Part shown: positions 1-5,903 of the stretch, piece by piece
How the letters are laid out: every line of letters starts with the position of its first letter
How positions within the stretch are numbered: the stretch's first letter is position 1
Source of the DNA: Gemmatimonadota bacterium
Lineage (GTDB): Bacteria; Gemmatimonadota; Gemmatimonadetes; Gemmatimonadales; GWC2-71-9
Assembly: GCA_016880225.1 (NCBI GenBank)
Contig: JAEHDT010000254.1
Coordinates: 1 to 9,464 of the forward strand
Direction of reading: 5' to 3'
DNA: 9,464 bases
Program-made: the position numbers and the translations under genes
The notes under the pieces: generated by a model
The model's database searches: none
Told to the model about the DNA's origin: nothing
Seen by the model: the letters and a program-made list of their open reading frames with translations, nothing else

Positions 1-422
1 CCGAAGGACCGCGTCTGCACGATGGGGTTCCGGGCCTCCAGGTCCAGGTCGCACACCGGAGCGAACGCCCAGTTGATCCCCACCGAGCGGGCTTCCACGC
101 CCGTAATCATACCGCAGGCGCCGGTGGCCTCGAGATCGTCGAGCCAGCCGAGGGCCGCGGGCGGCGGCAGCTCGGTGAGTCCTTGCACCTGCTGCGCCGG
201 GCCGCGCTCGAGATCGGCGCCCACGAGCAGCGGGCGTCCGGCTCGCTGCCGCAATTCGTGCGTCAGCGCGGCGACCGCCTCGCGCGTGCCGCCGAACACG
301 ATGAAGCCGCCCACCCCGGCGGCGAGCGCCGCGTCGATCTTCCCGCGCTCGTGCGCGAAGCTTGCATCGCTCGGCCGCCAGCGCAGCGACGGGAACACGA
401 GCCGGGCGAGCGAGGCGGTCAT
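1..422 (-). CDS. nagZ: Glycoside hydrolase family 3 N-terminal part, probable β-N-acetylglucosaminidase NagZ (3' end outside window)
   Basis: The first 140 codons of a minus-strand gene that runs off the left edge. The ATG at 422-420 overlaps the anmK stop as ATGA. Seen: a GH3 TIM-barrel start without a signal peptide, with VGGFIVFGG at residues 38-45, LLVGADLERG at 65-74, TELPPPAAL at 83-91, and the diagnostic GINWAFAPVCDLD to QTRSFG stretch at 115-141. In known NagZ the enzyme removes GlcNAc from GlcNAc-anhydroMurNAc (peptides) in the cytosol. The lack of an export signal and the position behind murQ and anmK favour that role over a β-glucosidase. The catalytic Asp and the His/Asp loop lie beyond the window, so substrate cannot be read directly. 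Odd: the usual DQEGG/DLEGG reads DLERG. No Shine-Dalgarno is visible, so translation probably depends on coupling to anmK. Confidence 0.85.
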   Translation of the reverse strand, partial: MTASLARLVFPSLRWRPSDASFAHERGKIDAALAAGVGGFIVFGGTREAVAALTHELRQRAGRPLLVGADLERGPAQQVQGLTELPPPAALGWLDDLEATGACGMITGVEARSVGINWAFAPVCDLDLEARNPIVQTRSF

Positions 423-1540
423 GCCGGCGTGATGTGGCCGAGGATGCGGGGACCGCGGGCGCCCGTCGCGGCGGGCAGGTTGCCGGCCAGCGCCGAGACG
501 GTGAGAAAGCCGAGAAACGCGAAAACCAGGGCCTCCTTCGCCTCCCCGTCGAAGAACAGGCGATCGAACGGCACGACGGGTCGCGGGGCGACGCGCGCGG
601 CGAGCAGCTCGACCAGCCGGGGGTTGCGCGCACCGCCGCCCGAGATCACCAGCTCGTCGTCGGGGCGCGCCGCGGTCCATCGCTCGATGCCGCGGGCGAT
701 GGTTTCGACGGTCAGCGCGGTCGCCGTCGCCACGGCGTCGTTGTCCGAGCCACCCGCCCGCTTCACGTCGTCAATCAGGCGCACCGCGTACTCGGGACCG
801 AAGCGCTCACGGCCGGTGCTCTTGGGCGGCGGCGCCGCGAAGTACGGATCCGCGAGCGATGCGTCCAACACCTTGCGGGCCGGCTTGCCGCGCCGCGCCC
901 GCTCGCCGCCCTCGTCGAACCGCGCCGCCGGATCGACCCGGCGAGCCACCGCATCGATCACCGCCACCCCGGGCCCGGTGTCGAAGGCCACCGCTCCCGC
1001 CGTCACCCCGCGGCGCGGGGCCCACGTCACGTTCGCCATACCGCCGATATTGAGCAGCAAGCGCCCGCGCTCGGGGTGGCCGAAGAGCAGCACGTCGGCA
1101 AGCGGGACGAGGGGCGCGCCCTGTCCGCCCGCGGCGACGTCGCGCGCGCGGAAGTCGCTCACGACCCTGACGCCCAAGCGCTCCGCAATCACCGCGGCAT
1201 CGCCGAGCTGCAGCGTCGCCCGACCGGGCTCGTGCCAGATCGTTTGCCCGTGCGACGCGACGAAAGCGACGTCCCGCGGCGCGACCTTCGCCTCAGCGAG
1301 GAGCTGCAGCACCGCCCCCGCGAACCGCTCGCCCAGGGCTACGTGCAGGAGCGCCAGGTCTCTCGCGCCCCCGCGCGCGATGGCTTCGATGATCTGTGCG
1401 CGCTCCGGCGCGGCATACGCCTCCTGGCGGAACGCGACGAGCCGGGCATCGAGCGGGTCGTCCGTGAGGCGCACTAGCGCCGTCGAGACGCCGTCGAGCG
1501 ACGTGCCCGACATCACGCCGACCGCCAGTGCCGTGGTCAC
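419..1540 (-). CDS. anmK: Anhydro-N-acetylmuramic acid kinase
   Basis: A 373-residue protein, a normal length for AnmK (about 370). It hydrates and phosphorylates 1,6-anhydroMurNAc with ATP to give MurNAc-6-phosphate in cytosolic cell-wall recycling. Seen: the N-terminal ATP-binding motif GVMSGTSLDG at residues 8-17, SHGQTIWHEP further on, LLNIGGMANVT in the middle, AFDTGPG with the expected catalytic Asp at 187, ISGGGARNP near the C-terminus, and the family-like ending LGHITPA. The GTG at 1540-1538 is chosen because it puts the first motif at the usual distance from the N-terminus and overlaps the murQ stop as GTGA. The frame stays open upstream to about 1714, but that part is low-complexity Arg/Gly sequence inside murQ. 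The stop overlaps the GH3 start as ATGA. Family assignment is firm. Confidence 0.96.
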   Translation of the reverse strand: MTTALAVGVMSGTSLDGVSTALVRLTDDPLDARLVAFRQEAYAAPERAQIIEAIARGGARDLALLHVALGERFAGAVLQLLAEAKVAPRDVAFVASHGQTIWHEPGRATLQLGDAAVIAERLGVRVVSDFRARDVAAGGQGAPLVPLADVLLFGHPERGRLLLNIGGMANVTWAPRRGVTAGAVAFDTGPGVAVIDAVARRVDPAARFDEGGERARRGKPARKVLDASLADPYFAAPPPKSTGRERFGPEYAVRLIDDVKRAGGSDNDAVATATALTVETIARGIERWTAARPDDELVISGGGARNPRLVELLAARVAPRPVVPFDRLFFDGEAKEALVFAFLGFLTVSALAGNLPAATGARGPRILGHITPA

Positions 1541-2460
1541 GCGACCGACGGGGGGTCGCCTACGGCGCGGCGCACGAACCCCCCGGCGGCCGCGAGCAGG
1601 CGCTCCGCCTCCTCCTTCCCCACCCCGCGCTTGGCCATGACGATCGCCAGCTTCACGCTGCCGCCCGCCGCGTCGATCGCGCGGCGCGCCGCTCCCCGGT
1701 CCACCCCGCAGCATTCCATCACGATCCGCTCACCGCGGTCCCGCAGCTTGTCGGAGAGCGCCGTCAGGTCCACCATGAGGTTGCCGTAGGCGCGCCCCAG
1801 GCGGATCATCGCCGCCGTCGACAGCGTGTTGAGGACGAGCTTGGTGGCGGTGCCCGCCTTCATGCGCGTCGACCCCGTCAGCGCCTCGGGGCCGACCTTG
1901 GGCAGAACCAGCACGTCGCACGTCTCGGCCAGCACCCGGGGCGGATCGGAGCAGGACACGAGGCCGGCGGCAGCTCCGATCGTCTGGGCGCGCGACAACG
2001 CGGCGCGCACGAACGGGGTCGTGCCGCTCGCGGCGATGCCCAGCACGAAGTCTTTGGCCGTCACGCCCGCCTGATCCATCGCCGCCATGCCGGCGTTCAC
2101 ATCGTCCTCGGCGCCCTCGCTGCTCTTCACCAAGGCGGGGTAGCCGCCGGCGATCACTCCCACCACCATCTCCGGAGGCGTACCGAACGTCGGGGGACAC
2201 TCGCTCGCGTCCAGCACGCCGAGCCGTCCGGAAGTCCCCGCCCCCACGTAGATCAGGCGGCCGCCGCGGCGGAACGCCTCGACCGCGAGATCGACGGCGC
2301 GCGCAAGCTCGGCGCGCACGGCGTGCACCGCCTGCGCGACGGTCACGTCCTCGGCGTTGATCAGGTCGACGATGTCGAGCGTCGCGGCCACGTCGATGCG
2401 CTGCGTGCGGGGATTGCGCTGCTCGGTGAGCCGCGGGTCGCGGTAGTCGGGAACGGTCAT
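1537..2460 (-). CDS. murQ: N-acetylmuramic acid 6-phosphate etherase
   Basis: A 307-residue SIS-fold enzyme of typical MurQ length. It cleaves the D-lactyl ether of MurNAc-6-phosphate to give GlcNAc-6-phosphate and D-lactate in the cytosol. Seen: the N-terminal TEQRNPRTQRID at residues 12-23, the sugar-phosphate loop GAGTSGRLG at 73-81, and LDASECPPTFG at 83-93, whose Glu87 matches the catalytic Glu of the E. coli enzyme. KSSEGAEDD at 112-120 supplies the second catalytic Glu (115). GSTRMKAGTATKLVLN and YGNLMVDL follow. The ATG at 2460 gives the family's expected N-terminus. No convincing Shine-Dalgarno precedes it (CCGATACCCTTC before ATG). It is first in the operon with anmK and the GH3 gene, and divergent from ggt across a 66-base region with an inverted repeat. 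Confidence 0.97.
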   Translation of the reverse strand: MTVPDYRDPRLTEQRNPRTQRIDVAATLDIVDLINAEDVTVAQAVHAVRAELARAVDLAVEAFRRGGRLIYVGAGTSGRLGVLDASECPPTFGTPPEMVVGVIAGGYPALVKSSEGAEDDVNAGMAAMDQAGVTAKDFVLGIAASGTTPFVRAALSRAQTIGAAAGLVSCSDPPRVLAETCDVLVLPKVGPEALTGSTRMKAGTATKLVLNTLSTAAMIRLGRAYGNLMVDLTALSDKLRDRGERIVMECCGVDRGAARRAIDAAGGSVKLAIVMAKRGVGKEEAERLLAAAGGFVRRAVGDPPSVA

Positions 2461-2481
2461 GAAGGGTATCGGATGGCCCCC

Positions 2482-2511
2482 AAGTTAGGCGTTGACCCGA
2501 ACTCGGGTCAA
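2482..2511 (-). promoter_or_regulatory. Candidate murQ operon promoter
   Basis: On the minus strand TTGACC (2511-2506) is followed after 18 bases by TAACTT (2487-2482), 21 bases ahead of the murQ ATG. The -35 matches the consensus at five of six bases; the -10 is weak (three of six). The -35 lies in the right arm of the inverted repeat. This is an inference from sequence only; transcription start mapping would decide. Confidence 0.4.
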
Positions 2512-2513
2512 CG
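2490..2513. promoter_or_regulatory. Perfect inverted repeat, candidate shared operator of murQ operon and ggt
   Basis: Left arm CGTTGACCCGA, spacer AC, right arm TCGGGTCAACG: 11 paired bases on each side with no mismatch. It sits in the 66-base gap between two divergent genes. The 2-base spacer is too small for a stable RNA hairpin loop, and the site lies at likely -35 positions, so a binding site for a dimeric regulator is the best reading. The regulator is not encoded in the window. Known MurNAc-catabolism regulators such as E. coli MurR belong to the RpiR family, but nothing here identifies the family. Confidence 0.7.
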
Positions 2514-2521
2514 TGCACAAT
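2492..2521 (+). promoter_or_regulatory. Candidate ggt promoter, possibly leaderless
   Basis: TTGACC (2492-2497) lies 18 bases before CACAAT (2516-2521). The -35 is in the left arm of the inverted repeat. The -10-like box ends only 5 bases before the ggt ATG at 2527, so transcription would begin at or very near the start codon. No Shine-Dalgarno is present before that ATG, which agrees with a leaderless message. Inference; weak -10. Confidence 0.35.
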
Positions 2522-2526
2522 TCGAC

Positions 2527-4326
2527 ATGCACCGAGCGTACGGCTTGTGCCTCCTCTGGCTCGCGGCCTGCAGCGGCGCCATCAAGTCGCCCGAGACCAT
2601 TCCGGCCGACTCCACCGTCCCCGTCCCCGCCGCCAGCATCGCCCCAGCACCTCCGACGCTCGCGACTCCCGAACCGGGTCGCACCGCCCTGATCGCCGCC
2701 GATTGGCCGCTCGGCGCGCACGTGAGCCCCGTCGCGGGCGAGCACGCCATGGTGGTTACCTCGCACCAGCTCGCGAGCGAGGTCGGCGTCGAAATTCTGC
2801 GCCGGGGCGGCAACGCGGTGGACGCCGCCGTGGCGGTCGCGTTCGCGCTCGCCGTCGTGCACCCAGTCGCGGGAAACATCGGCGGCGGCGGCTTCATGGT
2901 GCTCCGGATGCACGACGACAGCGTGCATGCGCTCGACTTTCGCGAGACGGCGCCGTCCGGCGCCACGCGCGACATGTACGTCGATTCCGGTGGCATTCCG
3001 ACAGACGCTTCGCTCACGGGTCACCGCGCCGCCGGCGTGCCCGGAACCGTGGCGGGGATGTACGAGGCCCACCGCAGGTTCGGCCGGCTGCCGTGGAACG
3101 AGCTGCTCGCCCCCGCCGTGCGCCTGGCGCGCGATGGACACGCGCTCGACGGGGTGCGGAGCCGTCAGATCGGCCGGGAGGCGGAGCGGCTCGGCCGGTT
3201 TCCGGCGTCGCGCGCTCAGTTCCTCGTGGACAGCGAGGCACCGCCGCCCGGGACGCGGTTCGTGCAACCCGAGCTCGCGCGCACACTCCAGCTGATCGCC
3301 GATAGCGGGCCCCGGGCGTTCTACCGCGGGAGTATCGCCGCGCTGATCGTGCAGGAGATGGCGCGCGGCGGCGGGCTCATCACCCGCCAGGACCTCGCCC
3401 GCTATCACACCAAGTGGCGCGCTCCCATCGCCGTCACGTACCGCGGGTACACCATCTACACCATGCCGCCGCCCTCGGGCGGCGGCGTGACGCTCGCAGA
3501 GATCCTCAACGTGATGGAGGGCTACGCGCCTCCGCCTCCCTTCGGGAGCGCACTGCTCATGCACCTCCAGACGGAGGCGATGCGCCGCGCCTACGAGGAT
3601 CGGAACGCCTTCCTGGGCGACCCGGACTTCGTACACATGCCGCTCGAGCGGCTGCTGTCCAAGGCGTATGCCGACACGCTCCGGGCCGGCATCGATCCCG
3701 AGCGCGCGACGCCGACGCCGCCCACTGCCGCCGCGCGGTCCGAGGGGACGGAGACGACGCATTTCTCTATCGTGGACGCACACGGGAACGCGGTGGCGTG
3801 CACCACGACCCTCAATAACGATTTTGGGAGCGCGGTGACGGTGACGGGAGCGGGGTTCCTCTTGAACGACGAGATGGACGACTTCACCTCGGCGCCGGGC
3901 AAGCCCAACCTGTTCGGGCTGGTGCAAGGCGAGGCGAACGTCATCGCTCCCGGAAAGCGGATGCTGTCGGCCATGACGCCGGCGATCGTGCTCGATCCGG
4001 CGGGCGGCCTGCTTCTCGTCCTCGGCTCACCGGGCGGGTCGCGGATCTCCACGGCCGTCTATCAGGTGATCACCAACGTGATCGATCAGGGAATGCCGCT
4101 GGCGGACGCCGTGACGGCGCCCCGGTTGCACCACCAGGCCCTGCCCGATGTGCTGCACCTCGAGCCGAACGGGTTTGTGAGAGGCTCGATCGACTCGCTC
4201 GAGGCGATGGGCCACCGGGTGGAGGTGTGGAGCTACAAGACCGAAGTCGACGCCATCGCGCGAACCGCCGCCGGCTGGGTCGGCGTGGCCGATCCCCGGC
4301 GCGGCGGCGGTGCGGCGGGATACTGA
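2527..4326 (+). CDS. ggt: γ-Glutamyltranspeptidase, predicted lipoprotein
   Basis: A 599-residue Ntn-hydrolase precursor (E. coli GGT has 580) that hydrolyses or transfers γ-glutamyl groups of glutathione and similar peptides outside the cytoplasmic membrane. Seen: a short signal MHRAYGLCLLWLAAC with lipobox LAAC, so Cys15 is the likely lipid anchor, then a Pro/Ala linker to about residue 50. GNAVDAAVAVAFALAVVHP, GNIGGGGFM and LDFRETAP (Arg139, α-carboxylate binder) follow. TETTHFSIVDAHGNAVACTT holds the nucleophile and self-cleavage residue Thr410, giving a small subunit of 190 residues. NDEMDDF and the lid-type stretch NLFGLVQGEANVIAPGKR come next, then GSPGGSRI at 500-507. Odd: the substrate pair usually LSSM reads LSAM (Ser481, Ala482). 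The ATG at 2527 is chosen for the lipobox; the frame is open further upstream but lacks GGT or signal features. It converges on the next gene with a 10-base gap and no visible terminator. Confidence 0.95.
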   Translation: MHRAYGLCLLWLAACSGAIKSPETIPADSTVPVPAASIAPAPPTLATPEPGRTALIAADWPLGAHVSPVAGEHAMVVTSHQLASEVGVEILRRGGNAVDAAVAVAFALAVVHPVAGNIGGGGFMVLRMHDDSVHALDFRETAPSGATRDMYVDSGGIPTDASLTGHRAAGVPGTVAGMYEAHRRFGRLPWNELLAPAVRLARDGHALDGVRSRQIGREAERLGRFPASRAQFLVDSEAPPPGTRFVQPELARTLQLIADSGPRAFYRGSIAALIVQEMARGGGLITRQDLARYHTKWRAPIAVTYRGYTIYTMPPPSGGGVTLAEILNVMEGYAPPPPFGSALLMHLQTEAMRRAYEDRNAFLGDPDFVHMPLERLLSKAYADTLRAGIDPERATPTPPTAAARSEGTETTHFSIVDAHGNAVACTTTLNNDFGSAVTVTGAGFLLNDEMDDFTSAPGKPNLFGLVQGEANVIAPGKRMLSAMTPAIVLDPAGGLLLVLGSPGGSRISTAVYQVITNVIDQGMPLADAVTAPRLHHQALPDVLHLEPNGFVRGSIDSLEAMGHRVEVWSYKTEVDAIARTAAGWVGVADPRRGGGAAGY

Positions 4327-4336
4327 CCGCTCTCGA

Positions 4337-5119
4337 CTAGGCCCGCTTTACGGTGAGCGGCTTGTTCAGCTTGATGCCGATCGCCGCTCCCTTGGGAACG
4401 ACGATGTCGATGTCGCGCGACGCCCGCGCGGCAGCGGCACCCGCTGCGGCGCCAGCGGCACCGCCGATCACCGCTCCCTTGCCGCTCTTGCCGATGATCT
4501 TGCCGACGATCGCCCCGGCCACGGCGCCCCCGGCGACCTTGGCCGCGTCAGCCTTGGTCACGCCGCGTCCCTTCATGACCGTGTCCATCGAGACGACGGA
4601 GGCGTCGATCGGGTAGCTGGCGCCGCGCACGGAGACGCTCGTCACCGCGAGCTCAAGCTTGCCGGCGGAGCTCGGGTTGGGCGCGGGATCCGCTGCCGTG
4701 ACCGTCCCCGAGACCGTTGCGCCCGCCGGAATCACGACCCGCCCGGCGGCATCCTTCACGTCCTGGCTCACCGTGGCGGAGAACGGATCACCGGCCTTCG
4801 CCACCCGGGTGGTGATCGTGTCGCTCGCCGCGAGCGGGACGTGCGTCCCGGTCGCGAGCATCAGCGGCGCCGGCGCCGCGGGCGCGGCGGGCTTCGTTGC
4901 CGCAGGCTGCTTGGCCGGGGCCTTCGTCTCGGGCGCGGCCTTCGCCCGCTCCGTCGCAGGGGCGGGAACGTCCTTCATGGCCGCCGTGGATTCCGTCGGC
5001 GCGAGCGTTAGGTTCCGCGCCGTCGAGTCCGCCGATTGGCTCGTCTGCTCACCCTTCGCGCATGCGAGCAGCGCCGCGGCCCCAAGGGCCGCCACGAGCG
5101 GCAGTCTATTCCTGATCAT
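4337..5119 (-). CDS. Glycine-zipper lipoprotein of unknown function
   Basis: 260 residues. Seen in order: a signal peptide MIRNRLPLVAALGAAALLAC with lipobox LLAC (Cys20); a polar then Ala/Pro/Lys-rich linker to about residue 85, probably a flexible spacer; a compact β-rich-looking segment about 86-155 with GTHVPLAASDTITTRVAKAG and VVIPAGATVSGTV. A small-residue segment about 195-235 (GGAVAGAIVGKIIGKSGKG, then Gly/Ala repeats) is a glycine zipper, and a C-terminal piece IVVPKGAAIGIKLNKPL ends the protein. The middle segment loosely recalls the IP-x-G-x-x-x-x-G turn of VirB10/TrbI-type domains; I would not call homology. Glycine-zipper lipoproteins are usually cell-envelope proteins. The ATG at 5119 has a good Shine-Dalgarno, AAAGG, 8 bases upstream. 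It is monocistronic and convergent with ggt. No specific function is recognised. Confidence 0.85.
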   Translation of the reverse strand: MIRNRLPLVAALGAAALLACAKGEQTSQSADSTARNLTLAPTESTAAMKDVPAPATERAKAAPETKAPAKQPAATKPAAPAAPAPLMLATGTHVPLAASDTITTRVAKAGDPFSATVSQDVKDAAGRVVIPAGATVSGTVTAADPAPNPSSAGKLELAVTSVSVRGASYPIDASVVSMDTVMKGRGVTKADAAKVAGGAVAGAIVGKIIGKSGKGAVIGGAAGAAAGAAAARASRDIDIVVPKGAAIGIKLNKPLTVKRA

Positions 5120-5152
5120 GTGGAAGACCTTTCGATGGTGTATCGCACGACT

Positions 5153-5180
5153 AATATAGGCAGTTGCGTCCCTAAGTTCC
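5153..5180 (-). promoter_or_regulatory. Candidate promoter of the glycine-zipper lipoprotein gene
   Basis: On the minus strand GGAACTT (5180-5174) is followed after 15 bases by TATATT (5158-5153), which lies 33 bases before the ATG. TATATT is a fair housekeeping -10. GGAACTT equals the -35 box of E. coli σE-type envelope-stress promoters, but the bases at the matching -10 distance do not match the σE -10. It may therefore be a σ70-type promoter with a poor -35. The 67-base region 5120-5186 holds this, the AAAGG ribosome site (5132-5128) and nothing else. Confidence 0.35.
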
Positions 5181-5186
5181 CGGGTT

Positions 5187-5903
5187 TTAGAGCCTCGTCT
5201 TCAGAAAGTCCGGCGTGAGCCCCTGCAACCAGCTCGCGAGCAGCGTGAAGCGGTCGGTGAGGAGCAGCAACCCGAGTACGATCAGAAGGATTCCGGCGAA
5301 GCGCTCAACCCACCCGATGTAGCGCCGGAACCGCTGGAACCACACCAGGAAGCGATCGAGCGCGGCGGCCGCAAGCAGGAACGGCACCGCCAGCCCGAGC
5401 GCGTAGGCCGAGAGGAGCCCGGCGCCCTGTCGCACGCTCCCCTGCGCGGCGGCCATGGTCAGAATGGCGCCGAGGATCGGGCCGATGCAGGGCGTCCAGG
5501 CGGCGCCGAAGGTGACCCCCACGACCGCCGAGCCGGCGTAGCCCCAGGGCTTGCGTGCCAGCTGCACCTTGCGCTCGCGCATCAGGAACGCCGGCCGCAG
5601 AGCGCCGATCAGATACAGGCCGAACAGAATCACGAGGACGCCGCCGATTCGCCCGATCCAGACCTGCGAATGCAGCAGCAGCACGCCCAGGACGGACGCC
5701 GTGGCGCCCAGCGCGATGAACACGGCCGAGAACCCGGCGACGAACCACACCGCGTGCACCAGGGCTGTACCGCGCCGCACCTCGAGCTCCTCGAGCGTCA
5801 GGCCCGTGAGGAACCCGACGTAGCTCGGGATGAGCGGCAGGACGCACGGAGAGAGGAAGCTCAGCAGGCCGGCGAGGAACGCGATCGCAAAAGAGGGTGT
5901 CAC
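5187..5903 (-). CDS. ccdA: CcdA/DsbD-type thiol-disulfide electron carrier in the membrane
   Basis: 238 residues, the length of single-domain CcdA. These six-helix inner-membrane proteins pass reducing equivalents from cytosolic thioredoxin to periplasmic thiol proteins, for example in cytochrome c maturation. Seen: hydrophobic segments through the whole length, with the two redox cysteines in the expected helices, FLSPCVLPLIPSYVGF (Cys20) and GAAWTPCIGPILGAI (Cys139). The GTG at 5903-5901 overlaps the stop of the arginine decarboxylase gene as GTGA and places the first helix right after the N-terminus; the open frame further upstream is Arg/Gly-rich and not membrane-like. No thioredoxin-like partner (ResA/TlpA/CcsX) is in the window, so the physiological acceptor is unknown. 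Last gene of the six-gene run; no terminator hairpin is seen after it. Confidence 0.93.
   Translation of the reverse strand: MTPSFAIAFLAGLLSFLSPCVLPLIPSYVGFLTGLTLEELEVRRGTALVHAVWFVAGFSAVFIALGATASVLGVLLLHSQVWIGRIGGVLVILFGLYLIGALRPAFLMRERKVQLARKPWGYAGSAVVGVTFGAAWTPCIGPILGAILTMAAAQGSVRQGAGLLSAYALGLAVPFLLAAAALDRFLVWFQRFRRYIGWVERFAGILLIVLGLLLLTDRFTLLASWLQGLTPDFLKTRL

Noticed and set aside
183..1640. A long open frame on the plus strand opposite anmK and the GH3 gene (485 codons)
   Set aside because: It is an Arg/Ala/Ser/Pro-rich product of high-GC complement to real genes with clear motifs on the minus strand; no domain-like pattern is seen.
1541..1714. Longer anmK with an ATG at 1714
   Set aside because: The extra 58 residues are Arg/Gly low-complexity sequence inside murQ; the GTG at 1540 gives the expected N-terminus and a GTGA overlap.
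2490..2513. The inverted repeat as a transcription terminator or RNA hairpin
   Set aside because: The loop would be 2 bases, no T-run follows on either strand, and the two flanking genes start there rather than end.
1528..2526. Upstream extension of the ggt frame by 333 codons
   Set aside because: The extension lies opposite murQ, is His/Arg-rich, and would bury the signal peptide and lipobox; the start at 2527 fits a lipoprotein.
4327..4336. Possible shared terminator between convergent ggt and the lipoprotein gene
   Set aside because: The gap is only 10 bases, and no hairpin with a T-run is seen in it or in the flanking coding ends.
4659..5159. A plus-strand open frame opposite the glycine-zipper lipoprotein, with an Ala/Ser/Val-rich sequence resembling an exported protein
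   Set aside because: The minus-strand gene has a signal peptide, lipobox and Shine-Dalgarno; the Ala/Val richness of the plus frame mirrors the repetitive Ala/Pro/Gly codons of that gene.
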